This document shows, piece after piece, positions 23,256 through 24,177 of a stretch of DNA of 24,177 nucleotides. The translations under genes were made by a program, and so were the position numbers. This stretch comes from Bacteroidales bacterium UBA4353 (lineage in GTDB: Bacteria; Bacteroidota; Bacteroidia; Bacteroidales; Paludibacteraceae): contig DGSV01000057.1 in assembly GCA_002394025.1 (NCBI GenBank), forward strand, positions 1-24,177. Reading direction: 5' to 3'. The notes under the pieces were generated by a model. That model was not told the origin of the DNA. It was given only the letters and a program-made list of their open reading frames with translations, and searched no databases. Each line of letters starts with the position of its first letter. The first letter of the stretch is position 1.

Positions 23256-24022
23256 GCGCTTACGCTTACTGGTATGCCGAGGGTACGGACTCGGGCGGCA
23301 ATGGCTTCCATTTGCTCGCGCGGGATTTTCTGCAGAGTGTCGTAAGGAGTTTTGCGATCTATGACATATATCATAACCTCATGTGGCATAAGCCGTTCTA
23401 CACATTCGAACCATGCCGTGACCTCGGTTTCTGTAGTGTTGTCAATGAGCGTACCATTGACTATGCCGCGCAAGAAGCATGTCTGCAGCGTGAAGTCGCC
23501 TTTGAATTGTTCGAGCCTGTCACATATATCTTTCGCCGTTAATTTGATTTGTGCCGGATTGTCGATAAGGCGTATGGTTGCGTCAATGCCGGCATCGAGT
23601 TTCAAAATGCGTTTATCGGCAATCATAAGTCCGCGTACGACATCATTGCGGTGCAGTTGCGTGGAGTTGGATAGCACACAAATTTTTGCGTTGGGCTGAA
23701 ACTTGTCGCGCCAGACCGCTGTTGTTTGCATGATGCGCTCAAAATCAGGGTGTAAAGTTGGTTCTCCGTTGCCTGAAAAAGTAATGACATCCAACTTTAT
23801 GTCCTCGCTACGAAGCCGGGTGGCGGCGTCAGTGAGCGCGGCTTGGTATTGTTCCAAAGTTGGTAGTGAAGGCTTTGAATGCCATGGTTTGTTAAGCCCG
23901 CACTCGCAGTATATGCAATCGAAACTGCATAGTTTCTGCTCAGTGGGCATCAGGTTAATCCCCAACGAGGTGCCAAGCCGACGGCTATGGATCGGACCAT
24001 ATACGATACTGCTGAATAACAT
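23252..24022 (-). CDS. Radical SAM protein (COG0731-like)
   Basis: 256 residues. The [4Fe-4S]-binding motif is CSFDCIYC (Cys32, Cys36, Cys39), preceded by YGPIHSRRLGTSLGINLMP, a leader typical of the small radical SAM proteins related to wyosine-synthesis enzymes. The SAM-binding GGE-like motif is FSGNGEPTLHPDF (82-94). The later part (KICVLSNSTQLHR, ILKLDAGI) completes a partial TIM barrel. The substrate is unknown; homologues are often annotated only as radical SAM protein. It is first in a two-gene unit with the glycosyltransferase, overlapping by ATGA (23252-23255), which implies co-translation and perhaps a shared pathway (inference). Confidence 0.92.
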   Translation of the reverse strand: MLFSSIVYGPIHSRRLGTSLGINLMPTEQKLCSFDCIYCECGLNKPWHSKPSLPTLEQYQAALTDAATRLRSEDIKLDVITFSGNGEPTLHPDFERIMQTTAVWRDKFQPNAKICVLSNSTQLHRNDVVRGLMIADKRILKLDAGIDATIRLIDNPAQIKLTAKDICDRLEQFKGDFTLQTCFLRGIVNGTLIDNTTETEVTAWFECVERLMPHEVMIYVIDRKTPYDTLQKIPREQMEAIAARVRTLGIPVSVSA

Positions 24023-24047
24023 TGATGAAAAAAATCTTTAATACATC

Positions 24048-24078
24048 GCAAAGTTACGAAAATAATTTGTAACTTTGC
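24048..24078. promoter_or_regulatory. Symmetric divergent promoters between the radical SAM gene and gapA
   Basis: A perfect 10-bp inverted repeat, GCAAAGTTAC (24048-24057) and GTAACTTTGC (24069-24078), is separated by 11 bases. Each arm contains a TAACTTTG -7 box pointing outward: minus strand 24056-24049 towards the ATG at 24022, plus strand 24070-24077 towards the ATG at 24143. Predicted leaders are about 20 and 59 bases. No TTTG lies at either -33 position. Confidence 0.7.
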
Positions 24079-24142
24079 AGTCGTTAATGTTAAGTTAGCA
24101 GAGAATCAATAGTAAACAACTTAAAATACAAAAAAAATCACT

Positions 24143-24177
24143 ATGACAAAAGTAGCTATTAACGGCTTTGGCCGTAT
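24143..24177 (+). CDS. gapA: Type I glyceraldehyde-3-phosphate dehydrogenase, 3'-truncated by the window edge
   Basis: Only 11 full codons are present: MTKVAINGFGR, followed by the start of an Ile codon. This is the invariant N-terminal NAD-binding start (KVAINGFGRIG) of type I GAPDH of glycolysis. It has an A-rich leader (TACAAAAAAAATCACT) with no Shine-Dalgarno sequence and a TAACTTTG box 65 bases upstream. The rest lies outside the window. Confidence 0.88.
   Translation, partial: MTKVAINGFGR

Overview
The window looks like chromosomal DNA of an intestinal-type Bacteroidales (phylum Bacteroidota; Muribaculaceae or Prevotellaceae are plausible, but I cannot settle the family from sequence alone). 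Pointers are a susC/susD pair, lipoproteins with the acidic post-cysteine tail typical of the phylum, repeated TAnnTTTG -7 promoter boxes with an upstream TTG/TTTG about 20 bases away, and almost no Shine-Dalgarno sequences. No transposase, integrase or CRISPR array is visible.

Layout. (1) 1-6157, plus strand: the distal end of a polysaccharide-utilisation locus: a 5'-truncated SusC TonB-dependent transporter, SusD, and a SusE/F-like surface lipoprotein, closed by a strong terminator. A heptanucleotide repeat array sits between susC and susD, and the 3' end of the lipoprotein gene is duplicated past its stop codon. (2) 6192-8004: a stand-alone MlaE-type ABC permease, tRNA-Pro(GGG) on the minus strand, and a small secreted protein of uncertain function. 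A perfect 22-bp hairpin terminator separates the permease from the tRNA. (3) 17104 down to 8019, minus strand: nine closely spaced genes, murC-ftsQ-ftsA-ftsZ-yqeY-TPR-dedA-M28/glutaminyl cyclase-comF. This is the distal part of the dcw division/cell-wall cluster continuing into general genes; murG and the rest of the cluster are not next to murC. (4) 17145-22131, plus strand: a Crp/Fnr-type regulator, an RfbC-like epimerase, a large TPR protein apparently starting with TTG, and an exported retropepsin-like aspartic protease with a TPR tail. (5) 24022 down to 22128: a radical SAM protein overlapping (ATGA) a MurG-like GT-B glycosyltransferase whose interdomain linker is made of heptanucleotide repeats. 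(6) 24143 to the end: the first codons of type I GAPDH, divergent from the radical SAM gene across a symmetric promoter region.

The most interesting signal is the pair of related heptamer arrays (3115-3163 and 22533-22614, consensus close to GGAGTCA). The second lies in frame inside a glycosyltransferase. Seven is not a multiple of three, so gain or loss of one unit would shift the frame and remove the C-terminal domain. This makes the gene a candidate for phase variation by repeat slippage.
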